64,000 nt of DNA from the NCBI GenBank assembly GCA_963971285.1, contig OZ020245.1, positions 22,582,983-22,646,982 of the forward strand. The letters run 5' to 3'. The stretch comes from Astropecten irregularis. Taxonomy: Eukaryota > Echinodermata > Asteroidea > Paxillosida > Astropectinidae. Shown here piece after piece: positions 38,801 to 47,592 of the stretch. The position numbers and the translations under genes were made by a program. Below the pieces are notes generated by a model. That model did no database searches, had not been told where the DNA came from, and saw nothing but the letters and a program-made list of their open reading frames with translations. How positions within the stretch are numbered: position 1 is the stretch's first letter; every line of letters starts with the position of its first letter.

Positions 38801-40706
38801 AGCACACCGGAAAGTAAGAGTGCTAGAAGGCTCACGAAGTAGCCTTCTAAATCTTATTTAGGTTACTTCTACCATGGTGCCTTGATTAATTTTCCCGTGT
38901 CAAAAGTCAACATGCGGACAGTGGTTACATTTGACCATTTTTTGTTTCTACCATCGTCTTGCCTCTCGGTAAAACTTCTGTAAAAAAGGTCCAGTGACCT
39001 CCTGAATAGTGAATACCGTACAGGCGCTCTACCAACTGAGCTATCCAGCCCTATGTTCGTGGTGTCCCTACAGAGCGCCTACAGGTATGACGGTATTCAG
39101 GAGGTCGCCAGTTCGAATCTCGCTCCAGAGAAGAGAAATTACATGAAGGGAGTCGGCAACACAAGGAATGATACACAACATGAACAGTCGAACACAACAG
39201 GAAGTTAACAGTGCCCACGCAACCTCTACAAAAATGGGTGAGATTGCGACTCTTTCTCTTAGTAAAAACAGCATTCGCAATAGCGTTCCGCACTAATGAC
39301 GTTGTTGCAACGAATCTTGGAATCGTCGGATTTGCAAATCCGGTGCGACGAAACTAGGAATCCTAGTTTCGTTGACGGATTTGCAAATCCGTTGTTGTGC
39401 TCAGAGATTTTCGTGGTCAGGTTTAAAAGGCATTATTTCCAGTATATTGGTTTATTTAGTTGATGTTTATTAGATTTGTGAGAAAAAACAACTTGGGTTT
39501 AATCATTTAGTTGGACAGCGAGGCTAAAAACACATCGCCCACGGCCCACGTTCACGTCCGTTCATGATTCCGCTGACGTTCATTCTGCTGCTGGCGCTAG
39601 CACCATCTTCAATAGACTGGGTCCCAGTCAAATTGTGAGGTTTGGGGCACCGTTCATGGAGTTAAATATTTTTAAAAATCTATGGGCACCGGTCGCGATC
39701 AATGCACCCTGCATTGATCTAAACTTCTCGCTGCCACCGATCCAAGGCCGCTGGTCTTAGTTTTGGTTTTCTTAACATAAAAAATGTGGGGACTGGCAAC
39801 GAGTTTACTTAACAGATTTGCAAATTCGGTACCGAAATTAGGAATCGGATGATAGAGGGCGTTTATGATCTAGTTTCGTCGAATTCGTAGATTCGTTGCA
39901 ACAACGTCACACCATGCATGCACGTGCACACATACAGCTCAGCTCATCACCACACGTTTGCATGGCCGGTTGCAATGTTTGTCTGAGGTTCGGTGCTATG
40001 TTTAGCGCAAGTGCGCAGTGCTATTCCAGGGACTAGAAAGAAGATGGTTTGCTTTAGTTTTAATAAAAAGAAGTTGTAGAGATTTTTTAATTTGAAGGGA
40101 AAAAAACACCAAGCATTTATGCAATGTACAGGGTGCATTGTAAACCATTAGGCCATCTCCATGGATACATTACACTATCACCATGGAAATACTTAATAGT
40201 CCATCTCCAGTTAACTCACCAAGAGCACTGATGTACATGGGCTCCTGCTTGACCTCAAACGACCTGAATAGTGAGAACCATCCGTTTGGATAGACGGGGG
40301 GAATGTCGCCCATCTTTCTCCGTTGTCTCATCTCGTTGGCCACGTCCATCTTGCTCAGGCTTCCCCGGTGATCCAAGATGTAGCCCACTTCGCCTTCGTT
40401 CCGATCCCAGTTGAGGGGCACGAAGAAGACCTGGTACAGGTACACGACGGTGTAGACCGTGGCCGCGCTCACCACCAGGGACAGCAGGAACGTGGTGCTG
40501 AAGATCATGTCGATGGCCTCGGCGACTGGGCCCGTGGCACCCGCTGCAGCCGTTCCGTTGGACTTGTCCTGTCGGTCCTGCACGAACGTGAACAACAGAG
40601 GCTTGACGCCATCTCGAAAGGATGTCAGCGCGGAGGAACGAAAGAAAATGACGGCCAAAACGACCGGCAACAAGAGGTTTAAGAGAAATGAATTAATAGC
40701 TGCCAT
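23732..40706 (-). CDS. nvd: Cholesterol 7-desaturase (Neverland/DAF-36 type Rieske oxygenase), complete
   Basis: Introduces the 7,8 double bond into cholesterol to give 7-dehydrocholesterol; a membrane-bound Rieske [2Fe-2S] non-haem iron oxygenase. Seven exons (40706-40220, 32039-31851, 30246-30068, 29048-28954, 27361-27214, 24890-24717, 23893-23732) with GT/AG borders and compatible phases give 477 residues, near the usual family length. Residues 7-23 and about 70-95 are hydrophobic membrane segments. The Rieske cluster ligands are C183-P-H185 and C203-P-F-H206. The mononuclear iron site is in [13 protein letters not shown] (residues 289-301, with H296 and H301). The C-terminus carries GPGLVH and [12 protein letters not shown]. 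The start is the ATG at 40706 in good context (AAAATGG); the frame continues upstream only to a GTG. Introns are up to 8.2 kb and rich in transposons. The family is known from insects, nematodes and non-vertebrate deuterostomes and is absent from vertebrates. Confidence 0.93.
23962..24252. mobile_element. Family C MITE in nvd intron 6
   Basis: TIRs CCTGGGCTCAATTTTATGGA and TCCATGAAATTGGGCCCAGG; 291 bp, with internal CCGTTACCGTAAGCAAAAAT and TTGCTTACGGTAGCAG subrepeats. It lies 68 bp from exon 7. Confidence 0.8.
24544..24683. mobile_element. 140 bp foldback MITE in nvd intron 5/6 border zone
   Basis: GGGGTTGATTTCAC and GTGAAATCAACCCC at the ends, with inner CGTAACTTACAATCAATCGT matched by ACTCAAGTTACGATCGATCA. 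It lies 33 bp past the exon 6 donor, in intron 6. Confidence 0.8.
24717..24890 (-). CDS. nvd: nvd exon 6
   Basis: 174 bp encoding [20 protein letters not shown] and [13 protein letters not shown], ending SECLQ. Acceptor ATCCTAG, donor GTTTCT, a weaker donor than the others. It is flanked by two transposons: a 462 bp TIR element ends 166 bp upstream in gene sense, and a 140 bp foldback starts 33 bp downstream. Confidence 0.9.
25005..25575. mobile_element. ACCACA-type element carrying the 462 bp insertion
   Basis: ACAAGACAAGAGCTGCTTAC before, TCTCCACTGTGGGACTGG after the insertion; the same order uninterrupted at 34313-34385. Confidence 0.65.
25056..25517. mobile_element. 462 bp TIR element with ACAG target duplication
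   Basis: Perfect 19 bp TIR GGGTGCAGACCAGTAAATA (25056-25074; complement at 25499-25517). ACAG flanks both ends (25052-25055 and 25518-25521). A paralogous empty site is at about 34338. Confidence 0.87.
25843..26036. mobile_element. Family F hAT-like MITE with 8 bp TSD
   Basis: Ends CAGTAGCGTCGCCA and TGGTGACGCCACTG. The direct repeat GTCGTCAC at 25835-25842 and 26037-26044 is an 8 bp TSD. The body is GTGCCCCCC-type repeats. In nvd intron 5. Confidence 0.88.
27067..27203. mobile_element. Small MITE (CACAAAGCACTAAGATTGAT type)
   Basis: CTGGGGCCAATTTCACAAAG to CTTTGTGAAATCCAGCCCAG. It starts about 10 bp beyond the nvd exon 5 donor. Confidence 0.75.
27214..27361 (-). CDS. nvd: nvd exon 5
   Basis: 148 bp encoding [20 protein letters not shown] through VTADATQ. 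Acceptor TTACACAG (AG at 27363-27362), donor GTGAGG (GT at 27213-27212). A small foldback element (27067-27203) begins about 10 bp past the donor. Confidence 0.92.
28110..28349 (+). mobile_element. Family B MITE, left end degraded
   Basis: Family B is about 240 bp with TIRs GGGGCCAATTTCATAGAGCT and a conserved core (TTGACTTGTATT, GCTGAACATAACATTCACAA). Here the right TIR TAGCTCTATGAAATTGGCCC is intact. It lies in nvd intron 4. Confidence 0.7.
28569..28941 (+). mobile_element. Family A MITE next to nvd exon 4 donor
   Basis: Full length, both TIRs intact, TTAA at 28569 and 28938-28941. It starts 12 bp into nvd intron 4, right after the GTAAGT donor. Confidence 0.87.
28954..29048 (-). CDS. nvd: nvd exon 4 (non-haem iron site)
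   Basis: 95 bp encoding [18 protein letters not shown] and [11 protein letters not shown]. Acceptor CACTTTCAG, donor GTAAGT (GT at 28953-28952). A family A MITE ends at 28941, 12 bp beyond the exon, so it nearly abuts the donor. Confidence 0.93.
30068..30246 (-). CDS. nvd: nvd exon 3
   Basis: 179 bp. Acceptor TTTACAG (AG at 30248-30247), donor GTAATA (GT at 30067-30066). It encodes [20 protein letters not shown] and later [14 protein letters not shown], ending NAHIE. The end is in phase 0. Confidence 0.92.
31419..31675 (-). mobile_element. tRNA-derived SINE in nvd intron 2
   Basis: GGATTTGAAACCAACGACC (B box), ACCAACTGAGCTATCC (A box) and the shared GGCAGTCAGAAGCCATGAAA segment. It ends 176 bp from exon 2. 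Confidence 0.78.
31851..32039 (-). CDS. nvd: nvd exon 2 (Rieske domain)
   Basis: 189 bp. Acceptor CTATCCAG (AG at 32041-32040), donor GTGAGA (GT at 31850-31849). It contains the whole Rieske signature, [15 protein letters not shown] then [19 protein letters not shown]. Confidence 0.95.
33032..33222. mobile_element. 191 bp TIR MITE (TGTTCACACACACC)
   Basis: TAATAGGCATGTTCACACAC and GTGTGTGAACGTGCTATTA at the ends; internal GTCGCGATTTGAA repeated twice. In nvd intron 1. Confidence 0.82.
34311..35185. mobile_element. ACCACA-type element with nested insertions
   Basis: Begins GAGACAAGAGCTGCTTACCA and ends near ATGTGTGGTAAACTGTGGTA. Contains a family B MITE (34443-34690) and a second inverted-end element (34688-35155, AGGCCTTAATTTT to AAAATGAAGGCC). 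Related sequence also at 5318-5405 and 26150-26260. Confidence 0.6.
34443..34690 (-). mobile_element. Family B MITE, full length, nested
   Basis: Ends CCTGGGGCCAATTTCATAAA and TTTATGAAATTGGCCCCAGG are perfect inverse repeats. It is embedded in the ACCACA-type element 34311-35185. Confidence 0.85.
35396..35610. mobile_element. Repeat with inverted CTGCTAGGATTG core
   Basis: GGATTTAGGAGGGCCTGACG and CAGGCCCTCCTAACTCCAGG form the arms. The neighbouring TGAGCAGTTTGCAGCAGTTT matches 12480-12540. Single arms also at 13300-13360, 26271-26330 and 60240-60290. Confidence 0.6.
36257..36480 (-). mobile_element. Family B MITE flanked by a 21 bp direct repeat
   Basis: Body and TIRs are typical. The flanking sequence CAGTTGTTACCTTTAACAGG occurs on both sides (36236-36256 and 36478-36498), overlapping the right TIR end. 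Confidence 0.8.
36805..37140 (+). mobile_element. Family A MITE, 3' truncated
   Basis: Left TIR and body in nvd intron 1. The right end stops after CCCTGTAAGTTAAAGGTAAA. Confidence 0.75.
37982..38284. mobile_element. Small MITE interrupted by a nested TIR element
   Basis: Outer ends CCTGGGACCGATGTCACAAA and CTTAGTGCTTTGTGAAATTC belong to the same family as 27067-27203. The inner element 38021-38194 has ends AATAGGGTTCCACGCTC and GAGCTCGGAGCCCTATT. Confidence 0.75.
38021..38194. mobile_element. Nested TIR element
   Basis: 174 bp with imperfect AATAGGGYTCC inverted ends; interrupts the MITE 37982-38284. Confidence 0.65.
38993..39130. mobile_element. Two tRNA-SINE heads in head-to-head orientation
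   Basis: CTACCAACTGAGCTATCCAG (minus copy) is followed by GGTCGCCAGTTCGAATCTCG (plus copy), sharing the ACCGTACAGGCGCTC and GAGCGCCTACAGGT region as an inverted repeat. Confidence 0.65.
39278..40024. mobile_element. Family G TIR element, 747 bp
   Basis: CAATAGCGTTCCGCACTAAT on the left and GTGCGCAGTGCTATT on the right, with the inner TGCAATGTTTGTCTGA shared with 6499-6660. It includes a nested inverted repeat CGGATTTGCAAATCCG. In nvd intron 1, ending about 200 bp from exon 1. Confidence 0.7.
40220..40706 (-). CDS. nvd: nvd exon 1
   Basis: 487 bp; residues 1-162 plus one base. It encodes two hydrophobic segments and the pre-Rieske region ([17 protein letters not shown]). The donor is GTGAGT directly after CTTG (GT at 40219-40218). 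Confidence 0.92.
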
Positions 40707-40900
40707 TTTCGAGGATGAACAACCCCAACGAAATAAACCGGCCGGCACTTCTTCGACTGATCGGATAGTGTGATTATTTTGGGGTTAAATAATCAAAAGT
40801 CTGGTTGAGGGCGCCGTGTACGTCCGGTCGTCAACGAGGCCCAATACTCCATCGGTTGAAAGGAGTTCATGAATATTTATATTTCACTTCTAGAAGCTGA

Positions 40901-40965
40901 TTAAAGGCATCATGACTTGTAAGAAACTAAAACAGAAATGTTCACAGATTCAGTTACGTATAATT
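40901..40965 (-). mobile_element. Family A-type fragment
   Basis: TTAAAGGCATCATGACTTGT followed by the conserved AACAGAAATGTTCACAGATT block, then broken. Confidence 0.55.
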
Positions 40966-41039
40966 AGTTTGTTGGCCTGTAAGTTAAGATCAGTAAATAG
41001 TGACTTGTGACTCATTTTGTACAGTTAGGTGACATTTAA

Positions 41040-41372
41040 AATTAAAATCATACTTTGGTTTTTTATCACGGACGAAATACATGCAGGTTCATTGGCAAAA
41101 ATACCAAGACAGATACAGTAACAGTCATCTGTGAAATTTTCAGTCCCATACGGTGCCCACTTTTTGAGAAAACAGTGGAAAAACAGCCACAGTATTTCTA
41201 TCTGAAGTCTTTTCGCTTTTATTTTTGATTTTTTAAAAGATCAAAAAGATTTTTTTCGGTAGTTGTTTTTACTAATTTCTGGATAAATACACCATTTCAG
41301 GGGGAAACAATTTTTTTTAACGGTATGTTTAAGTACCACCACCATCTTCATACCCTGTAAGTTATGCTGCAC
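41040..41372 (+). mobile_element. Family A MITE, ends lost
   Basis: Contains the body from ATCATACTTTGG to CCCTGTAAGTTAT. The outer left TTAA is degenerate and the right TIR is missing. Confidence 0.75.
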
Positions 41373-41552
41373 AATGCGAATTATTGAAATGTATAGGAAT
41401 GCCCAATGTGTTTACTTCCCAAAATGTCCTTTTATAAATAAGACTTGTGTTGTTGCCATGGCACTAGCTATATAGCCACATTTATTTTATTCATCGTATT
41501 CGTAAACACATTGTGAAAAACCTAATGAATGCCTACAGTCTAGACTCAGTGA

Positions 41553-41900
41553 CAGGCGCGGTTCTAGAGTCAAAATTTGGGGGGGGCTAGAAGAGCATTG
41601 ATCTCCATTAGAAAGACTTTCTAATGGAGATCAATGTAGAAGAGCCATTATTATTTTTATTTTTTTTTGGGGGGGGGGCTAGAAGACCCAATATTTTGGG
41701 TTCTTCTAACACTCGCTTCTGCTATATCTTATTAGGGGTCGAAAAACATGCACATTATAGCCCACACAACGCATTTTTTATGTCATTGGCGCTTAATAAC
41801 TGAAAAAAATCCAGTATTTTCAAGAACTTTTTTTTCACTTGCATTTTTTTTGGGAGGCTAGACAAAATGTTTGGGGGGATACAGCCCCCCCCCCTAGCCC
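41553..41900. mobile_element. Family E hAT-like element, one end lost
   Basis: CAGGCGCGGTTCTAGAGTC start and a body matching 16236-16558 in inverted order (TCGAAAAACATGCACATTAT, AACTGAAAAAAATCCAGTAT). No matching right TIR. Confidence 0.75.
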
Positions 41901-41950
41901 CCTCTTCTATTTGTTATTCTTTCTCCCTGCCTATTTAATTATTGTTTTCA

Positions 41951-41956
41951 AGTTCT

Positions 41957-41996
<40 letters not shown>

Positions 41997-41998
41997 TT
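41951..41998 (+). repeat. (TTCT)n microsatellite
   Basis: About 12 TTTC/TTCT units between two family E fragments. Confidence 0.95.
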
Positions 41999-42168
41999 CT
42001 GTTCCCTTTTTTTTTGCTGGACGTCTGAACCCCACGCCCCCTGGATCCGCCCCTGCTGAAACGAATTCAAGGATGATTTCTATGATACGTGACAACACTG
42101 AGGCCATTTACAGGCATCATAACGACACAGACAAAGTAGAAATTAATCAAGTTATCATAACTCTAATT

Positions 42169-42240
42169 CAGGCGCGGTTCTACGGGGGGGGGGGGGGGGG
42201 GGGGGGCTAGGGGGCTGTAGTCCCCCCCAAAAATTGTGTC
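42169..42240. mobile_element. Family E element fragment
   Basis: CAGGCGCGGTTCTACGGGG followed by a long G run and CCCCCCCAAAAATTGTGTCT. Truncated after about 70 bp. Confidence 0.65.
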
Positions 42241-42242
42241 TA

Positions 42243-42300
42243 GCCCTGTTCCCTTTTTCCTTTTTGGTAAGGATAAGCAAGGACTTTGTGCAGAATGCAT
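42243..42300. mobile_element. Family C MITE fragment
   Basis: Short piece (GTAAGGATAAGCAAGGACTT, then GTGCAGAATGCATATG) matching the middle of family C, directly before the palindrome array. Confidence 0.45.
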
Positions 42301-42325
42301 ATGTATGGTGGCGCAGGAGGGACAT

Positions 42326-42720
42326 CGCACATCACAAATATCTGCAAACATATTTGTGATGTACGACAGTCGTACATCACAAATATCTACAAACATATTT
42401 GTGATGTACGATGTTTGCAAATATTTGTGATGTGCAAACATCGCACATCACAAATATCTGCGCATATATTTGTGATGTACGAAAAATCGTACATCACAAA
42501 TATTTGCAAACATATTTACGATGTACGATGTTTGCAAATATTTGTGATGTGCAAACATCGCACATCACAAATATCTGCGCATATATTTGTGATGTACGAC
42601 GAATCGCACATCACAAATATATGCGCACATATTTGTGATGTACGACGAATCGCACATCACAAATATCTGCAAACATATTTGTGATGTACGATGTATCGTA
42701 CATCACAAATATGTGCGCAC
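42326..42720. repeat. Alternating-palindrome array
   Basis: The half-site ACATCACAAATAT and its complement ATATTTGTGATGT alternate about 17 times in 400 bp with 5-30 bp spacers. A higher-order unit of 117 bp is repeated (42411 and 42528). Not a CRISPR: repeats are palindromic, spacers are similar and the genome is eukaryotic. Confidence 0.92.
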
Positions 42721-43046
42721 ATTTTCTTGGTGTGTTTTTTCAAGAAGCTGAAGGGTCTCATATTGAGCGTCGTCTGGTTCCGACCATGCAGTCTCGTGGG
42801 ACCTTATATCGAAGATAGCCCAAAGCGTGTGTAAGGAGAAGAGCAAAATCATACATGTGACCGTGGAAAAGACAGACCAAGAGAATAGTCCCCATAGTTT
42901 GACCAAAAAGCAAACAAGTTGACATATAATGTGGTAAAACATATAGAGTCATCTTAGTTTGATTAAAAGTGCCGATACACGGAAAAAGAAATACCGGTTG
43001 CTCTCTTGAAAATTTAATGAGCTTATCAATAGTGTATAAAGTCCCA

Positions 43047-43246
43047 NNNNNNNNNNNNNNNNNNNNNNNNNNNNNNNNNNNNNNNNNNNNNNNNNNNNNN
43101 NNNNNNNNNNNNNNNNNNNNNNNNNNNNNNNNNNNNNNNNNNNNNNNNNNNNNNNNNNNNNNNNNNNNNNNNNNNNNNNNNNNNNNNNNNNNNNNNNNNN
43201 NNNNNNNNNNNNNNNNNNNNNNNNNNNNNNNNNNNNNNNNNNNNNN
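43047..43246. other. Assembly gap (200 N)
   Basis: A run of exactly 200 N, a conventional placeholder size. It lies between the palindrome array and the 1.74 kb tandem duplication, so the local structure is uncertain. Confidence 0.99.
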
Positions 43247-43329
43247 CTTCAATATGTATATTCAAATAGAAATTTTTGCTTTTCTCAATTTGAAATAAAT
43301 CCGTAACTTGAATGACTTTTTTATCACAT

Positions 43330-43484
43330 TTTTATCACAAAGAACAATCACAATTAGTGATACACAAGACACGGAAATTTGGTTGTTAATCCTGTTTTTA
43401 CTGAGACAGAAATGTCATGCTTCATAGAACTGCTATTAAAGCAGTTCTGCTATTAAAGCAGTTCTATGAAATTGGCCCCCAGAG
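43330..43484 (-). mobile_element. Family B MITE fragment
   Basis: Right half with GCAGTTCTATGAAATTGGCC, preceded by a short tandem copy of CTGCTATTAAAGCAGTT. The repeated end also starts unit 2 of the tandem duplication at 45191. Confidence 0.65.
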
Positions 43485-43820
43485 GAGTCGGGGGCGTGCA
43501 ACGCATGCACTCACGGTCAGTGACGCCTGACATTGTTCGGTCGCCGCGGTCATGTTTTCCAAGACGTCTGGACCGTAATGCGGCCAGAAGAGACGGCCCG
43601 GGGACACCCACACAATATGCAATCACATTTTGGACTTGATTATTCCCAGTTTGGTCAATTCGCTGTTTGTTATGCGTAGGGAATTTCCCCAGTAACGTAT
43701 TTGCCCAAATTCTCAGAATGGCTAAGGTCTATACACATTATAATGTCAAACGCTGCACAATATAAACAATGGCATTTTAAACTTTGATATTCCAGTGTCC
43801 CTTCGAAGTCAGTTACCACC

Positions 43821-44190
43821 TTAAAGGTAGTATCATACTTTGGTTTTTGTCAAAGAAATACAGATTCATGGACAAAAATATCAGGACAGATACAGTAACA
43901 GTCATCTGTGAAAATTTCAGTCCCACACGGTGCCCACTTTTTGAGAAAACAGCGAAAAACGGCCACAGTATTTTTTTTTTAGGCCTTTTCTCTTTTATTT
44001 TTGATCTTTTAAAAGATCAAAAAGATTTTCGGGCATTGTTTTACTAATTTCGGGATAAATACACCATTTCAGGCGGAACAGTTTTAACGGTAGGTTTCTA
44101 TCACAACCATCTTCATTCCCTGTAAGTTATACGTTCATCTGTGAACATTTCTGTGTTTTTTTTTTTACCAAACTATGATACTTCCTTTAC
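43821..44190 (+). mobile_element. Family A MITE, duplicated copy 1
   Basis: Full body; right TIR degraded (TATGATACTTCCTTTAC). It lies inside unit 1 of the 1.74 kb tandem duplication. Confidence 0.85.
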
Positions 44191-45089
44191 GCACGAATTC
44201 CATGATGAGGTTCATATCACTGCGAATGTTTATGGGGGTGTGAATCAAGTGGGAGCGTGATTCAGTCCAAAATCGATGAAGTAAAAACCGCGTTTTTTGA
44301 TGTGTTTTGAAAGACAGTTGCCTAAATTGACACTTTAAAAAAAAAACCATTTCAGTCACTTTGTCGAACGCGTTTTATAACGCGTTTCATGAGCTATTAT
44401 TCACCGTCCAATTTTAGAATTGACGTGTGTATAGAAAAAAGCTTTCATTGTGAAAAACCTGTCCATAAAAAATAATGTACCAATAAGCACTGATGTCGAT
44501 TTCTTTTCATGATTGGGGGAATGATTGGTGATTTGGTGTCCTATGCGAGGGAGCGAAGCGACCGAGCGGGGGGAGGCTGTGGGAGGTGGGATACCCCCCT
44601 CCCAAACCAGGGACTTTTTAATAAAAACAAAGTCGAAAAGTCCAATTTTTAAAGCATTTAAAAAGGATATTCAGAAGAATTAAACATTATACATTGTGTA
44701 GTATAAATTCACTGCGAAGACACAAAAAAGAACAAAGATCATGTAATATTTGTATACAATAAACTTGAATGACATTGAACCTCAAAATATGGGGGGGGGG
44801 GGGTGATAATACACGCCCCCACCTCAAATATTGGGGGGGGGGATATATCCCCCCCCCCCCATCCCCCCGGGATCGACACCCATGCCAATAAGTGGCAACA
44901 GTGACAGTAAATGAAGTTGTTTATGATGATGCTGGCCCAAGTCAGAATCACAGACAATCAGAATGACTAATTCTGTTTCAAATTCATGAAGATTGGTTTA
45001 GATTGGGTTATTTTGATGAAACCCAACCAACGGCAAGTCAACACGTCTAGTTTTCAAGGTTTATAAACAGGGATGTTCCGGGTTATCTT

Positions 45090-45189
45090 AGCGAACTCAT
45101 TAACGCAAGACAAAATTCACGCACTCTACGCTCCACAACCTCTGGCGTGGTATTTTTGCAACAGCCACTGGGCAAAACTAAGTACTATG
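45090..45189 (+). mobile_element. LINE fragment cut at a duplication junction
   Basis: Matches 46745-46839 and stops at AAGTACTATG, where unit 2 of the tandem duplication begins. Confidence 0.65.
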
Positions 45190-45560
45190 CTATTAAAGCA
45201 GTTCTATGAAATTGGCCCCCAGAGGAGTCGGGGGCGTGCACGCATGCACTCACGGTCAGTGACGCCTGACATTGTTCGGTCGCCGCGGTCATGTTTTCCA
45301 AGACGTCTGGACCGTAATAGCGGCCAGAAGAGACGGCCCGGGGACACCCACACAATATGCAATCACATTTTGGACTTGATTATTCCCAGTTTGGTCAATT
45401 CGCTGTTTGTTATGCGTAGGGAATTTTCCCCAGTAACGTATTTGCCCAAATTCTCAGAATGGCTGGGTCTATACACATTATAATGTCAAACGCTGCACAA
45501 TATAAACAATGGCATTTTAAACTTTGATATTCCAGTGTCCCTTCGAAGTCAGTTACCACC

Positions 45561-45930
45561 TTAAAGGTAGTATCATACTTTGGTTTTTGTCAAAGAAATA
45601 CAGATTCATGGACAAAAATATCAGGACAGATACAGTAACAGTCATCTGTGAAAATTTCAGTCCCACACGGTGCCCACTTTTTGAGAAAACAGCGAAAAAC
45701 GGCCACAGTATTTTTTTTTAGGCCTTTTCTCTTTTATTTTTTATCTTTTAAAAGATCAAAAAGATTTTCGGGCATTGTTTTACTAATTGCGGGATAAATA
45801 CACCATTTCAGGCGGAACAGTTTTAACGGTAGGTTTCTATCACAACCGTCTTCATTCCCTGTAAGTTATTCGTTCATCTGTGAACATTTCTGTGTGGTTT
45901 TTTTTTTTACCAAACTATGATACTTCCTTT
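45561..45930 (+). mobile_element. Family A MITE, duplicated copy 2
   Basis: Nearly identical to the copy at 43821 and at the same place in unit 2, so it was carried by the duplication and not separately inserted. Confidence 0.85.
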
Positions 45931-46739
45931 TCGCACGAATTCCATGATGAGGTTCATATCACTGCGAATGTTTATGGGGGTGTGAATCAAGTGGGAGCGT
46001 GATTCAGTCCAAAATCGATGAAGTAAAAACCGCGTTTTTTGATGTGTTTTGAAAGACAGTTGCCTAAATTGACACTTTAAAAAAAACACCATTTCAGTCA
46101 CTTTGTCGAACGCGTTTTATAACGCGTTTCATGAGCTATTATTCACCGTCCAATTTTAGAATTGACGTGTGTATAGAAAAAAGCTTTCATTGTGAAAAAC
46201 CTGTCCATAAAAAATAATGTACCAATAAGCACTGATGTCGATTTCTTTTCATGATTGGGGGAATGATTGGTGATTTGGTGTCCTATGCGAGGGAGCGAAG
46301 CGACCGAGCGGGGGGAGGCTGTGGGAGGTGGGATACCCCCTTCAGAAGAATTAAACACTATACATGTGTAGTATAAATTCACTGCGAAGACACAAAAACA
46401 ACAAGGATCATGTAATATTTGTATACAATAAACTTGAATGACATTCAACCTCAAAATATTGGGGGGGGGATGATAATACACGCCCCCACCTCAAATATTG
46501 GGGGGGGGGACCCCCGCCCCTCCCCGGGATCGACACCCATGCCAATAAGTGGCAACAGTGACAGTAAATGAAGTTGTTTATGATGATGCTGGCCCAAGTC
46601 AGAATCACAGACCATCAGAATGACTAATAACTGCTTCAAATTCATTAAGATTGGTTTAGATTGGGTTATTTTGATGAAAACCAACCAACGGCAAGTCAAC
46701 ACGTCTAGTTTTCAAGGTTTATAAACGGGGAAGCTCCAG

Positions 46740-47150
46740 GTTATCTTTGCGAACTCAAGACAAAATTCACGCACTCTGCGCTCCACAACCTCTGATGTGG
46801 TATTTTTGCAACAGCCACCGGGCAAAACTAAGTACTATGGTGATCGCTCTTGTTCAATTTATGCTCCCCGTTTGTGGAATAGGCTCCCAATGGCAATTAA
46901 TGTGCCGACACTTTTGCTTTTTTTTTTAACTAACTTAAAAACTCATCTTTTTAAGAATCACTTTTTGAAAACTTAATTTGTTATTCTTCATAAAGGTGTG
47001 CTTAATTATTGTTACTGATTTTCTTAATACCTCTGTATAGTTGCTCATAATTTGTAGATGTTCTAACTGTACATCGCTTTGTGATGCCTGTGACATGGGA
47101 AGTGTTTTTTTGTAGTACTTTATAATTATTATTATTAACAGACTAAAAAT
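46740..47150 (+). mobile_element. LINE remnant, reverse transcriptase C-terminus and tail
   Basis: One frame reads YYGDRSCSIYAPRLWNRLP, then LKTHLFKNHF, the conserved end of CR1/L2-like non-LTR reverse transcriptases. It is followed by a 3' tail ending in ATT repeats. 5' truncated. Confidence 0.75.
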
Positions 47151-47237
47151 ATCTGATTTATTATGATCGATCAAAACACGTCAAGCAATATACACTAAAA
47201 TATGTGCCCCAAATGGGTACATGGCCGAATTTTTAAA

Positions 47238-47275
47238 TTAAAGGTGTAATGCATGATTGGTAAAGGTCACCGAAC
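47238..47275. mobile_element. Family A-variant end fragment
   Basis: TTAAAGGTGTAATGCATGAT then TGGTAAAGG. It resembles one end of the copies at 3853 and 15982 and stops before a family C element. Confidence 0.5.
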
Positions 47276-47310
47276 AACACTCGCTCAAGTTGTCTAACAG
47301 ACATGAACAT

Positions 47311-47592
47311 GATCCGTTACCGTTAGCAAAAATTCTGCCCTTACGGTAGCAGAATATTTTTGGTTACGGTTAGCGTATTTCACGGAAGAGTTTCCTTTTT
47401 GGTAACGGTAAGCAAGGAATTTGTGCTGAATGCATACGACAGCGCGTTAGCAGAAAATGATCACGGTTACCCTAGAAATTATTCGCTAACCGAGAGTCTT
47501 TCTTACGGATTCCATGAAATATAGATTTCACGCGTAGCAGTGCACGTAAGCACAAAAATAGGCCGTTACGGATTCCATGAAATTGGGCCCTG
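47311..47592. mobile_element. Family C MITE
   Basis: Same internal subrepeats as 23962-24252. The right end CCATGAAATTGGGCCCTG is intact and the left TIR is truncated to GATCCGTTACCGTTAGC. Confidence 0.78.

Larger units (their letters stand above)
43450..46839 (+). repeat. 1.74 kb tandem segmental duplication
   Basis: Unit 1 is 43450-45189, unit 2 is 45190-46839; a constant offset of 1740 bp holds from TATTAAAGCAGTTCTATGAA through the embedded family A MITE. Unit 2 lacks about 75-90 bp present at about 44596-44670. Few substitutions, so it is recent or allelic. Confidence 0.9.

Noticed and set aside
42286..42684. 132-codon ORF of HITNIC-type repeats
   Set aside because: A product of the palindrome array being free of stops in one frame; not a protein.
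42326..42720. CRISPR-like appearance of regular repeats
   Set aside because: The repeats are alternating palindromes with near-identical spacers, in an intron-containing animal genome, and there are no cas genes.
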